Shown here: positions 47,834 through 56,467 of the stretch, piece by piece
Position numbering within the stretch: position 1 is the first letter of the stretch
Layout of the letters: each line of letters begins with the position of its first letter
NCBI RefSeq assembly: GCF_008247605.1
Contig: NZ_CP043420.1
Coordinates: 124,001-188,000 of the forward strand
DNA length: 64,000 nucleotides
Reading direction: 5' to 3'
Source: Kushneria phosphatilytica
GTDB taxonomy: Bacteria; Pseudomonadota; Gammaproteobacteria; Pseudomonadales; Halomonadaceae
Notes under the pieces: generated by a model
Databases searched by the model: none
Told to the model about the DNA's origin: nothing
Seen by the model: the letters and a program-made list of their open reading frames with translations, nothing else
Translations under genes and position numbers: made by a program

Positions 47834-49183
47834 TCAGTCGAAACGGATGCGTTCGATCCGGCCGACGATGAAGAGATAACTGAAGACGGCTGTCAGGGCG
47901 TGGGCGATCACGAAAATCAGCGCACCATTGAAGGAGCCGGTGTCGTTGACGATGTAGCCGATCGCGATCGGCGTCACGATGCCCGAACAGTTACCGAACA
48001 TGTTGAACAGACCGCCGCTCAGGCCGCTGGCCTCTTTCGGCGCGACATCGGACATGATCGCCCAGCCCAGGCCGCCAAACCCCTTGCCGAAGAAGGCCAG
48101 CGCCATGATGGCCACGATCAGCCAGTCGATATCGATGTAGTTGCAGATCAGCATGCTGGTCGACAGCGTCATGCCCAGCACGATGGGTGTCTTGCGGGCT
48201 GCCGTCAGCGAATGTCCACGGCGCAGCATCATGTCGGAAAAGACGCCGCTGAGAATGCCGCCGGCAAAGCCGCACACGGCCGGAATCGAGGCCACGAAAC
48301 CGGCCTCGAGGATATTCATGCCGCGGGCATCGACGAGATAGACCGGAAACCAGGTGAGGAAGAACCAGGTCAGCGCATTGAAGCAGTACTGGCTGATATA
48401 GATGCCGACCAGCATGCGCGAGGAGAGCAGGCGCCGCAGGGTGCGCCCGGTATGACCACGCTGACTGGTCTGCGTCCGGCTGTCGTGATCCATGTCGACC
48501 AGCGCACCGCCCTCGGCGATATAGGCCACTTCGGCCTCATTGGCGCGTTGATGATCGCGCGGGGCGTGCACCACGACCAGCCAGATAAAGAAACACACCA
48601 CGCCCAGCGCGCCCATGACGAAGAAGGTGGCCTCCCAGCCGAAATGGTAGGTCAGTGCCCCCATGATCGGTGCGAACAGCACGGTGGCGAAATACTGTGC
48701 GGAATTGAAGATGGTGGCGGCCCGGCCGCGCTCCTGCAGCGGAAACCAGCTGGCGACAATGCGACTGTTGCCCGGAAAGGAGGGAGACTCCGCCAGCCCC
48801 ACCAGAAAGCGCAGGACGAACAGCACGATCACGGCAGCCCCGGCGGTAAAGGCGCCTGCGGTGCCCTGAAAGAAGGTAAAGGTCGACCACAGCAGAATGC
48901 CGGCGGCATAAACCCGACGGGAGCCGAAGCGATCCAGCAGCCAGCCGCCGGGGAGCTGGGCAATGACATAGGCCCATGAGAAGGCGGAGAAGATATACCC
49001 CATGGTGACGCTGTTGATCCCCAGGTCGTCGCGCAGTGCCGGTCCGACAATCGAAATCGCGGAGCGGTCGGCGTAATTGATCAGGGTAATGCCGAACAGC
49101 ATGGCAAGAATCAGATAGCGCACATGGGTCTGGCGTGGCTGGTCGGTCGTGGCGCTGGCACGGCTGCGGAACATCTCACTCAT
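47834..49183 (-). CDS. MFS transporter, hexuronate/galactonate (ACS) family
   Basis: 449 residues, 12 predicted helices. Family traits of anion:cation symporters such as GudP/DgoT: YADRSAISIVGPALRDDLG after helix 1, AYVIAQLPGGWLLDRFG in helix 2, and ESPSFPGNSRIVASWFP between helices 4 and 5. It should import an acid sugar or similar organic acid for the co-transcribed enolase-superfamily enzyme. The open frame runs to 49282, but ATG 49183 has GAGG upstream. A LacI-type operator copy overlaps its leader. Confidence 0.9.
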   Translation of the reverse strand: MSEMFRSRASATTDQPRQTHVRYLILAMLFGITLINYADRSAISIVGPALRDDLGINSVTMGYIFSAFSWAYVIAQLPGGWLLDRFGSRRVYAAGILLWSTFTFFQGTAGAFTAGAAVIVLFVLRFLVGLAESPSFPGNSRIVASWFPLQERGRAATIFNSAQYFATVLFAPIMGALTYHFGWEATFFVMGALGVVCFFIWLVVVHAPRDHQRANEAEVAYIAEGGALVDMDHDSRTQTSQRGHTGRTLRRLLSSRMLVGIYISQYCFNALTWFFLTWFPVYLVDARGMNILEAGFVASIPAVCGFAGGILSGVFSDMMLRRGHSLTAARKTPIVLGMTLSTSMLICNYIDIDWLIVAIMALAFFGKGFGGLGWAIMSDVAPKEASGLSGGLFNMFGNCSGIVTPIAIGYIVNDTGSFNGALIFVIAHALTAVFSYLFIVGRIERIRFD

Positions 49184-49195
49184 GAGTCGCCTCTT

Positions 49196-49209
49196 TCGTA
49201 GCGCTGCAA
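49196..49209. promoter_or_regulatory. Imperfect operator copy near MFS start
   Basis: TCGTAGCGCTGCAA matches the perfect palindrome at 49308-49321 in its first half and centre (TCGTAGCGCT). It lies 13 nt before the MFS start, so a bound repressor would block transcription or translation initiation. Confidence 0.6.
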
Positions 49210-49307
49210 AATAAGGTTGCGTGGCTCGAGGCGAAAGGTGTTTCTCGAAATGCGTTTGATGAAACGCTGCACCCGTCGCCATGGGACACGGTTTCGATAT
49301 CTATATT

Positions 49308-49321
49308 TCGTAGCGCTACGA
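49308..49321. promoter_or_regulatory. Perfect 14-bp palindromic operator
   Basis: TCGTAGCGCTACGA is a perfect palindrome with the AGCGCT core common for LacI/GntR-type repressors. Its centre is 112 bp from the imperfect copy, so one tetramer or two dimers could bind both. Confidence 0.75.
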
Positions 49322-49495
49322 TAGCGATGCGATTATTACGATCCCATCCCACCTTGGTCGCAGGTGACAGCAGGTCCGGTAGTTCCTCATGCGCCGGCAA
49401 GGTTGCGCTGTCTTCAGCCAGCAGAGAAGATGACTCACCCGTCCGGAACTGCTTCGCAGCTCGGCATCATCGCTTGCAGAGGAAGTCGAACAGCC

Positions 49496-50521
49496 TTGGC
49501 CACACCCAGACAGCGACGAGGTTCCCAGCGTGTCACCATGGGTGATGTGGCACGTATTGCAGGTGTCTCACCCAGCACCGTATCTCTCTATCTGCGCCGG
49601 CCCGATGAGGTCTCCGAACAGCGCGGCCAGCGTATTCAGGCGGCTGTGGAGCGGCTGGGTTATCTGCCCAACACCATGGCCGGTGGGCTGGCGTCGTCGC
49701 GCTCACGCATCATCGGCGTGCTGGTGCCCACCATCAGCAACTCCTTCTTTGCGGCGACGCTCGATACGCTGGAGAAACGGCTGCGGGAGGCGGGTTATCA
49801 ACTGCTGATCGGCAACACCGAATTTGACGAGGCACGCGAGGAAGAGCTGGTCCGCTCGATGATGAGCTGGTCACCCGCGGGCCTGGTGATGACCGGCTTC
49901 CGCCATGGCCGTCGCACGGTATCGATGCTGCTCGACAGCGATATACCGCTGGTGGAGATGTGGGACTACGGGCAACCGGCGCTGGATATGGTGGCAGGCT
50001 TTTCGCACTACGCGACCGGTCAGCTGATCGCCCGTCATCTGCTCGAGCGCGGCTATCGCGATACCGCTTTCATCAGCCCCAGTTTCAGCCGTGATGTACG
50101 CGCCGGTGAGCGTTATCGGGGATTTCAGGAAGGTATGGAACAGGGTGGCGCTCGGGTGACCATGCGCGAACTGGGTGGCGCGACCGATACCGCGGAAGCC
50201 GGGGCGCTGCTGAGCGAACTGATGGCCGAGCGGCCATCGATCAGTGCCGTCTTCTGCGCCAATGACATGGTGGCGCTGGGGGTGATGTTCGAGTGTCAGC
50301 GTCGTGGCTGGGAGATTCCGGGACGGCTGGCGGTCGCCGGGTTCGGCAATCTGGAGTTTACGCCCAATACTGTCCCACCGCTGACGACTGTCGAGCCGCC
50401 CAAATATGAGATCGGCCGGCAGGTCGCCGAACTGCTGCTCGCCCGACTCGGCAAGTCGGATGCGCCAGGGGCGCGCCAGGTGGATCTCGGCGTGCGCCTG
50501 ATCACCCGCGAAAGTACCTGA
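49496..50521 (+). CDS. LacI-family repressor, GntR-like subgroup
   Basis: 341 residues if started at TTG 49496 (MATPRQRRGSQRVTMGDV...), a normal LacI-family size. HTH TMGDVARIAGVSPSTVSLYLR near the N-terminus with the hinge-helix region NTMAGGLASSRS, then a periplasmic-binding-like sensor domain. The sensor resembles the gluconate repressor GntR (EMWDYGQPALDMVAGF, VFCANDMVALGVMFECQRRGWEIP), so an acid-sugar inducer is likely. An ATG at 49430 is in frame, but its extra residues lack family character and AGAGGAAG precedes the TTG. Divergent from its presumed target operon. Confidence 0.9.
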   Translation: MATPRQRRGSQRVTMGDVARIAGVSPSTVSLYLRRPDEVSEQRGQRIQAAVERLGYLPNTMAGGLASSRSRIIGVLVPTISNSFFAATLDTLEKRLREAGYQLLIGNTEFDEAREEELVRSMMSWSPAGLVMTGFRHGRRTVSMLLDSDIPLVEMWDYGQPALDMVAGFSHYATGQLIARHLLERGYRDTAFISPSFSRDVRAGERYRGFQEGMEQGGARVTMRELGGATDTAEAGALLSELMAERPSISAVFCANDMVALGVMFECQRRGWEIPGRLAVAGFGNLEFTPNTVPPLTTVEPPKYEIGRQVAELLLARLGKSDAPGARQVDLGVRLITREST

Positions 50522-50527
50522 GCAGAT

Positions 50528-51454
50528 TCAGCGCTGTCGCCACAGTTCGCGCGCCACGCAATGCAGCCGGGCGTGGCGGTCGGCCAGTGCCGCCAGATCG
50601 CGATCATAGCCGCCGCCGATGACCGCAGCCACGGGGATATCTGCCATCAGGCACTGCTTGAGCACGAACCTGTCGCGACGTGTCACGCCGGCATGGCTGA
50701 GCTCGAAGTGCCCCAGTCGGTCGCCGGCATGCACATCGGCGCCGGCGTCATACAGCACCAGTTCGGGCTGCAGTCGTTCGAGCAGGGCTGGCACGTGCCG
50801 TTCGAGCATGGTCAGATAATCCTCATCGCCGGTCCCTCGCGGCAGCGCCATATCCAGATCGCTCTCACGCTTGGTGAAGGGAAAGTTGTGTTCGCCATGG
50901 ATGGAGAAGGTGAACACCCGCGGCTCATGGCGAAAGGCCCAGGCGGTGCCATCGCCCTGATGAACGTCGCAGTCGATGATCAATACCTGCCGAATGCCGT
51001 GCATTTCGATCGCCTCGCGGGCTGCAATCGCCAGATCGTTGAGCAGGCAGTAGCCGCTGGCGGCGTCGGGATAGGCGTGGTGGGTGCCGCCGGCCGTGTT
51101 GCAGGCCAGCCCGGTACGCAGCGCGGCCTCCAGCGTGGCGAGCGTGCCGCCGACCTCCAGCAGGGTGCGTCGTACCAGCGCGGGCGACCAGGGGAAGCCG
51201 CTGCGCTTGCGGGCGAGCGGATCGGCATCGCCGAGATGAAAGGTCTGCAGGTACGCCGGGGTATGCACCCGCAGCAGCTGACGATCATGGGCCGGTGGCG
51301 GGGTTATCCACTCGACGGCGGGATCGTCATCGAAGCCAAGCTCGCTCAGGCGCGCGCGAAGCGCATGGAACTTGGCCATCGGGAAAGGATGGCGCGCCGG
51401 CCAGTCGAAGCTGTAGCCGGGGTGATGAATCAGCGGCAGGCGTGGCTCAGTCAT
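50528..51454 (-). CDS. Histone deacetylase-superfamily protein
   Basis: 308 residues. HDAC/acetoin-utilisation/acetylpolyamine amidohydrolase fold: NTAGGTHHAYPDAASGYCLLND, DCDVHQGDGTA (metal Asp and His), DAGADVHAGDRLG, and GGGYDRD near the end. In bacteria these enzymes act on acetylated small molecules or acetyl-lysine; target unknown. The ATG lies inside the last codons of the RecQ-like gene (8-bp overlap), so the pair is co-translated. Confidence 0.92.
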   Translation of the reverse strand: MTEPRLPLIHHPGYSFDWPARHPFPMAKFHALRARLSELGFDDDPAVEWITPPPAHDRQLLRVHTPAYLQTFHLGDADPLARKRSGFPWSPALVRRTLLEVGGTLATLEAALRTGLACNTAGGTHHAYPDAASGYCLLNDLAIAAREAIEMHGIRQVLIIDCDVHQGDGTAWAFRHEPRVFTFSIHGEHNFPFTKRESDLDMALPRGTGDEDYLTMLERHVPALLERLQPELVLYDAGADVHAGDRLGHFELSHAGVTRRDRFVLKQCLMADIPVAAVIGGGYDRDLAALADRHARLHCVARELWRQR

Positions 51455-53459
51455 GGTGCATCGATTGCTGTTCGACCCAGCGATAAACATCGCTGTAGGG
51501 ATACTGCTCGAGCCGGGCAAAGCCCGTCAGCTGACGGGCCTTCAGCGGCGTGAAGATCGGCATCGACAGCCCGCAGAGAAAGCGCGTGATTCGAATCGCC
51601 CCTGGCCCGGTCGCCAGCTGCTCGCGATGACGCTCGATAAACGGCTGCGCGAAACGGCTGAAATCCGCAGACGTCAGCGCCGGCAGGGACGCCGGTGCCG
51701 ACAGGCGAGCGATACGACCGAAACAGACTGAACAGTGGCCACAGCGATCCGGCGTATCGGCGCGCGTGAAATGGTCATCGCCGAAGTATTCGGCCAGACG
51801 CCTCGTCAGGCAATACTCGCTCTCCAGCAGCGTGACCACAGTGTTCAGCCGTTCGATCTCGGCGCGCTCCTTCGCCTGAAAGTGATCACTCAGTGCCGCG
51901 GCCTGCGCCTCGATATCGAACTCGGGCGTGAGTACCTCGAAGACATCGGTCAGACGCTTGCCCTCCAGTACCAGCCAGCCCTGCTGCTGAAAGTATTCCA
52001 GCGCACTGATCACCCGCGAGCGCGAGGCGTCGATGCGCTCGCGCTGTCCGGCCTGGTAGAGGCGCTCGAAATCCACCGTGCCCCAGCGTCGCGCGACCGG
52101 GATCTCCTCCACCAGCAATGTCACGAATCGCGCTCGCTCGCCCTCGAAACGGGCGACCAGATCGCTTGAGTCGATCAGATACTGCAGCCGATACTCGGCC
52201 AGATAAGCCAGCTGTGGCCTGATCAACCCGCGCATCTCCAGCTGTACCAGCAGTGTCTTGAGCGGCAGCACACGAATATTGCTCTCCCGCGAGAGCGTGT
52301 TGAGTACCACCGGCCACTGACGCATTTCGCTGTGGCCCGCCTGCCGGATCGACTCGAGCACGTAGCGGATGCCACCGGGCTCCGGGGTATCGCCGTAGAC
52401 GAAATTCTCCAGCACCCCGAGGGCGTCACGATTGGCCAGAACCAGACAGCGTGAGTGTTCACCATCACGTCCGGCACGGCCGATTTCCTGGCTGTAGTTC
52501 TCGATCGATTTGGGTAGATCGAAATGCACCACGTTACGGATATCGCGCTTGTCGATGCCCATGCCGAAGGCAATGGTGGCGACAATGCAGGGCACCTCGC
52601 CACTCATGAACTGCTGCTGGAGGGTGTCGCGCGTTTCGCCGTCAAGCCCGGCGTGATAGGCCCGCGCCCGCAGGCCCTGTTGCGACAGCTGGCGGGCGAG
52701 GTTCTCGGCGGTCTGCTGCAGGGTGACATAGACAATGGTGGGCTCTTCCGCACCCGGCTGCTGGCGGGGGGCGAGCCAGTGGTACAGGGCATTCGGCCTG
52801 TCATCGCTTGCGACCGGTTCGACCAGCAGCTCGAGATTGTGACGATAAAAGCCGGTGGTGATGACATCGTCAGGCGCGATGGCAAAACGTTCCTGCATGT
52901 CCCGAATGACCGCAGGCGTCGCAGTGGCGGTCAGCAGTAGCGCCTGAGGAATACCGAATTCGCGCTGATAGTCCGGCAGGCGCAGGTAGTCGGGGCGAAA
53001 GTTGTGTCCCCACTCGGAAATACAGTGCGCCTCGTCGATCACCAGCAGCGAAATGGCCACCTGTTCGAGAAAGCGGCGGAAGCGTTCGTTGCGCAGTCGC
53101 TCCACCGATACCATCAGGATCTTCAGCTCGCCCGATCGGGCGCGACGCATGACCTCGCGCACGTCATCGCGTTCCATGGAAGAGTCTATGGTGGCGGCCG
53201 CCACGCCGTGACGCTTGAGGAACGCCAGCTGATCCTGCATCAGTGCCAGCAGCGGTGAGACCACCAGCGTCAGATGCGGCAGGTGCAGGGCTGGCAGTTG
53301 ATAGCAGAGCGACTTGCCGGCGCCGGTGGCGAAGATGGCGGCCGTCGACCGACCCTCGATAACACGTTCCACCACCGCCTGCTGGCCGCCACGGAAGTCA
53401 TCAAACCCGAAAACGCGTTTGAGCGTGTGGTGTATGGCGGTGCTGGCAGAGGCTGACAT
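51447..53459 (-). CDS. recQ: RecQ-family ATP-dependent DNA helicase
   Basis: 670 residues. Superfamily 2 helicase core: Q-motif FGFDDFRGGQ, Walker A ATGAGKS (44-50; RecQ more often has TGGGKS), DEAHCISEWGHNFRPDY, LTATATP, and motif VI QEIGRAGRDG. A zinc-binding region with four Cys (CLTRRL, then CGHCSVC) follows the core. No HRDC domain is visible; the end is a separate 70-residue helical block. So it is a RecQ-like paralogue type and not necessarily the canonical RecQ of the genome. Confidence 0.88.
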   Translation of the reverse strand: MSASASTAIHHTLKRVFGFDDFRGGQQAVVERVIEGRSTAAIFATGAGKSLCYQLPALHLPHLTLVVSPLLALMQDQLAFLKRHGVAAATIDSSMERDDVREVMRRARSGELKILMVSVERLRNERFRRFLEQVAISLLVIDEAHCISEWGHNFRPDYLRLPDYQREFGIPQALLLTATATPAVIRDMQERFAIAPDDVITTGFYRHNLELLVEPVASDDRPNALYHWLAPRQQPGAEEPTIVYVTLQQTAENLARQLSQQGLRARAYHAGLDGETRDTLQQQFMSGEVPCIVATIAFGMGIDKRDIRNVVHFDLPKSIENYSQEIGRAGRDGEHSRCLVLANRDALGVLENFVYGDTPEPGGIRYVLESIRQAGHSEMRQWPVVLNTLSRESNIRVLPLKTLLVQLEMRGLIRPQLAYLAEYRLQYLIDSSDLVARFEGERARFVTLLVEEIPVARRWGTVDFERLYQAGQRERIDASRSRVISALEYFQQQGWLVLEGKRLTDVFEVLTPEFDIEAQAAALSDHFQAKERAEIERLNTVVTLLESEYCLTRRLAEYFGDDHFTRADTPDRCGHCSVCFGRIARLSAPASLPALTSADFSRFAQPFIERHREQLATGPGAIRITRFLCGLSMPIFTPLKARQLTGFARLEQYPYSDVYRWVEQQSMHHD

Positions 53460-53494
53460 GACAAGTTTCCGACGAAGGTGGCAGTGGTGACACG

Positions 53495-53515
53495 CCAGCC
53501 TAATCCTTCGGCTGG
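53495..53515. repeat. Hairpin between MFS and recQ genes
   Basis: CCAGCC (53495-53500) / GGCTGG (53510-53515), 9-nt loop, in the 63-bp gap before recQ. It may limit read-through from the upstream exporter gene, though no T-run follows. Confidence 0.3.
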
Positions 53516-53522
53516 TATCCTG

Positions 53523-55253
53523 TCAGGCACCGGCCTCGCCGGGATCGGCTTGTCGTGCCTCCTGCAGGCCGGGATTACCCGGTGCGAGTATCGGTGTCTC
53601 GCTGGCATGGCGCGAGGAGCGATAGCTCACCCCATGACGCACCCGGGGGGCCTCTGCATCGTTGTGCAGGGCCATGACACGTTCGATGACGGCCCGGTCG
53701 GCGACGGTCATGCGGTCGAGCATGCGCAGGTGCTGTAGCCAGTTGGGCACCAGGAAGACTTCCTGCCAAAGCTCACGGTCCTCGATGTCACGATAGAGCG
53801 ACCAGCGTCTGGCCCCATTGCGTAGCCGCAGGCGCCGCAGCGGACGCACTGCCCGGGCGAATTCACGGGTACGCTCACCGGCAATCCGATACTCGATGGT
53901 GACCATCACCGAACCACGGCGCGGGTCAAACGCAAACCCGGGCTGTTCGGTAAAGGGCGCCGGTGCGCCGGTCAGCTCATCAGCGCTGAGTTCCGGCAAT
54001 CGCGAGGGGAGAAACAGCAGTGCTGACAGCACCAGCGCTATCCCTGCAATCAGTATTGTGCCCTGTACGGCAAGGCCTTCCGCCAGCTGACCCCACAGCA
54101 TGGAGCCCAGCGTCAGACCGGCGTAGAGCGCGGTCTGATAGAGCGCCAGTGCTCGTGCCTTGACCCAGTCCGGCACCAGTACCTGCACCGACGAGTTATA
54201 GGAGGCCACCGCCGCAATCCAGCAGCTGCCACCGATGATCAGCACCGGCAGCAGAACCCAGAGCGTATCGATACTGCCGAGCGTGACCATGACGCCGCCA
54301 AGGACCAGTGCGGCGACACTGATCAGTCGGCTGCTGCCGAGTTTTCGGCGGGCGCGAGTGACCAGAGTGCTGCCGGCAATCGCCCCCAGACCCAGTGCCC
54401 CGAGCAGATACCCATAGAGCAGGGCGCTGCCATTCGGATGCTGATGGGCCAGCAGTGGCAGTAGTGCCCAGATGGCGCTGGCCGAGAGCCCGAAGATGAA
54501 CGAGCGCAGCATGATCAGGCGGGTCACGCTGGAATACTGGGTGAAATGCAGCGCAGCCTTGATGCCTTCCAGAATGCGCTCGGGTGGCAGGGTCTTCTCG
54601 GGTACGGCTCGATGCCAGCGCCATAGTGTCCACAGCAGACCGATGCCGCACAGGCAGTTGAGCAGGAAGATCCAGGCCGGCTGCACCAGCGCCAGCAGTG
54701 CCCCACCCAGTGCCGGGCCGACAGCGCGGGCCGCATTGAAGTTGACGCTGTTGAGCAGTACGGCGTTGCTGACCAGATTACGCGGCACCTGCTCGCTGAC
54801 CGCTGCCTGCCACGCCGGTGCGGTGATGGCCGCACCAATCGAGACACAGAGAATGGCCACCAGCAGCAGGTTCGGGTTCAGCCAATCGAGAAAGGCCAGT
54901 GTGGTCAGCCCCAACCCACCGAGAATCTCGATCGACATGCCGAACAGCATGATGCGCCGACGATCATGGTTGTCCGCGACCACGCCGCTGATGATCGCCA
55001 GCAGCACCAGCGGCAGGGCTGTGGCGACCTGGATCATCGCCACCTGCAGTGCACTGCCATGAGCAGCGGTCACCACCCAGGCGGCCGCGACCGATTGCGC
55101 CCAGACCCCCAGATTGGCGAACAGATTGGCAATCCAGATGGCACGAAAGGCGGGGATGGTCAGGGGTGTGAAAGTGCCGACATCGGCCGGGCGGGGTGGG
55201 GGTATATCCGATTTGACGGTCAGATCGCTCTGACGGGAAACGGGCTGCAGCAT
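53523..55253 (-). CDS. MFS_3-type exporter with C-terminal soluble domain
   Basis: 576 residues. Twelve predicted helices (about 25-430) of the EntS-like MFS_3 family (FRAIWIANLFANLGVWAQSVAAAW, DNHDRRRIMLFG), then a soluble tail of about 135 residues beginning RRGSVMVTIEYRIAGER, which looks like an antibiotic-biosynthesis-monooxygenase (ABM)-type dimeric barrel. That tail is found in many PF05977 members, so the fusion is probably native. Likely substrate is a siderophore or other small molecule. The frame is open to 55442; ATG 55253 gives the family N-terminus. Confidence 0.85.
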   Translation of the reverse strand: MLQPVSRQSDLTVKSDIPPPRPADVGTFTPLTIPAFRAIWIANLFANLGVWAQSVAAAWVVTAAHGSALQVAMIQVATALPLVLLAIISGVVADNHDRRRIMLFGMSIEILGGLGLTTLAFLDWLNPNLLLVAILCVSIGAAITAPAWQAAVSEQVPRNLVSNAVLLNSVNFNAARAVGPALGGALLALVQPAWIFLLNCLCGIGLLWTLWRWHRAVPEKTLPPERILEGIKAALHFTQYSSVTRLIMLRSFIFGLSASAIWALLPLLAHQHPNGSALLYGYLLGALGLGAIAGSTLVTRARRKLGSSRLISVAALVLGGVMVTLGSIDTLWVLLPVLIIGGSCWIAAVASYNSSVQVLVPDWVKARALALYQTALYAGLTLGSMLWGQLAEGLAVQGTILIAGIALVLSALLFLPSRLPELSADELTGAPAPFTEQPGFAFDPRRGSVMVTIEYRIAGERTREFARAVRPLRRLRLRNGARRWSLYRDIEDRELWQEVFLVPNWLQHLRMLDRMTVADRAVIERVMALHNDAEAPRVRHGVSYRSSRHASETPILAPGNPGLQEARQADPGEAGA

Positions 55254-55457
55254 GAGATCATCCGAAGGCCAGAAGAATCGGCGGGTTCCACTACCACTAC
55301 AGGGCCTGCCCCATGAAAGCAAGATGCCGGTGACAGCAGGGTCCTGTCTTATGCATGAAGTATCGCGCTCGCCGTCCGGCGTGGCGACAATCCGTCCCTT
55401 CTGACGCTGCGCGTTCCATGGCAGGCTAGGCCCAGCCACCACTTCGGGAGTCAGTAC

Positions 55458-56456
55458 ATGCAGGTTACGGTCTTCAGCGCCCAGCCCTTTGATCGTCGCT
55501 TTCTTGATAATGCCATGGCAGGGACGGGGTTCGAGCCGGTGTACCAGCCGGTGGCGCTGTCACTGCAGACCGTCGCGCTGGCCGAATGCGCCCGGGCGGT
55601 CTGCGTATTCGTCAACGATGTGCTGGATGCCCCGGTGCTGACAGAGCTCCATGGCCTGGGGGTGCGGATCGTGGTCCTGCGTTGCGCCGGCTACAACAAT
55701 GTCGACCTCGAGGCTGCACAGCGTCTTGGCATTGCCGTGGCGCGGGTGCCGGCCTATTCCCCACAGGCGGTGGCCGAGCATACCCTGGCGCTGATCATGA
55801 CGCTCAATCGCCATACCCACCGCGCCTTCAATCGGGTACGCGAGGGCAACTTCAATCTCGATGGCCTGCTCGGCGTCACGCTGCACGGTCGCACTGTCGG
55901 AGTGGTCGGGACCGGTCGCATCGGGCTGGCCACAGCGCGCATTCTGCACGGCCTGGGCTGCCGGGTGCTCGGCTTCGATCCGAACCCGGCGCCGGAGTTC
56001 GCGATGATCGGCGAGGCAGTCGACTTCGATACCCTGTTGGCCCGCGCCGATATTGTGTCGCTGCACTGTCCGCTCGCGGAGGCGACGCATCATCTGATCA
56101 ACGCTGACGCACTGTCACGCATGAAGCCTGGCGCGATGCTGGTGAATACGTCACGCGGGGGGCTGATCGATACCCGCGCGGTGATCGAGGCACTGCGCAC
56201 ACGCCAGCTGGGGGCGCTGGCGATCGATGTCTACGAGCAGGAGAGCGAGCTGTTCTTTCGCGACCACTCTCAGGAGATCATTAACGATGACATGTTCGCC
56301 CGGCTGGCCATGTTCCCCAACGTGCTGATTACCGGCCATCAGGGCTTTTTCACCGAGGAGGCGCTGGACGAAATCGCCCACACGACGCGCGATAATCTGC
56401 TGGCGCTGGCAGCGGGGCACACCTGTCACAATGCCCTCATCCAGCCCGAAGTCTGA
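55458..56456 (+). CDS. ldhA: D-lactate dehydrogenase (2-hydroxyacid dehydrogenase)
   Basis: 332 residues, close to E. coli LdhA. NAD-binding motif GVVGTGRIGLATARIL (about 148-163), substrate-binding block RCAGYNNVDL, catalytic Arg in NTSRGGLIDT, Glu in DVYEQES, and His in TGHQGFFTEEAL. Interconverts pyruvate and D-lactate with NADH. GGGAG sits before the ATG. Divergent from the MFS_3 exporter across 204 bp. Confidence 0.93.
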   Translation: MQVTVFSAQPFDRRFLDNAMAGTGFEPVYQPVALSLQTVALAECARAVCVFVNDVLDAPVLTELHGLGVRIVVLRCAGYNNVDLEAAQRLGIAVARVPAYSPQAVAEHTLALIMTLNRHTHRAFNRVREGNFNLDGLLGVTLHGRTVGVVGTGRIGLATARILHGLGCRVLGFDPNPAPEFAMIGEAVDFDTLLARADIVSLHCPLAEATHHLINADALSRMKPGAMLVNTSRGGLIDTRAVIEALRTRQLGALAIDVYEQESELFFRDHSQEIINDDMFARLAMFPNVLITGHQGFFTEEALDEIAHTTRDNLLALAAGHTCHNALIQPEV

Positions 56457-56467
56457 AGACGCCGGCG

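Larger units (their letters stand above)
49184..49495. other. Divergent control region, LacI-type regulator and MFS gene
   Basis: 312 bp between the two starts. It holds two copies of a TAGCGCT-centred palindrome (listed separately) and a third inverted repeat GCGTTT-GATG-AAACGC (49252-49267). Nothing in it looks like a further gene; the open frame that extends the regulator upstream has no family sequence. Confidence 0.6.

Noticed and set aside
47534..48979. 481-residue plus-strand frame opposite the MFS and enolase-superfamily genes
   Set aside because: Spans two real genes on the other strand, with shadow-like composition and no domain.
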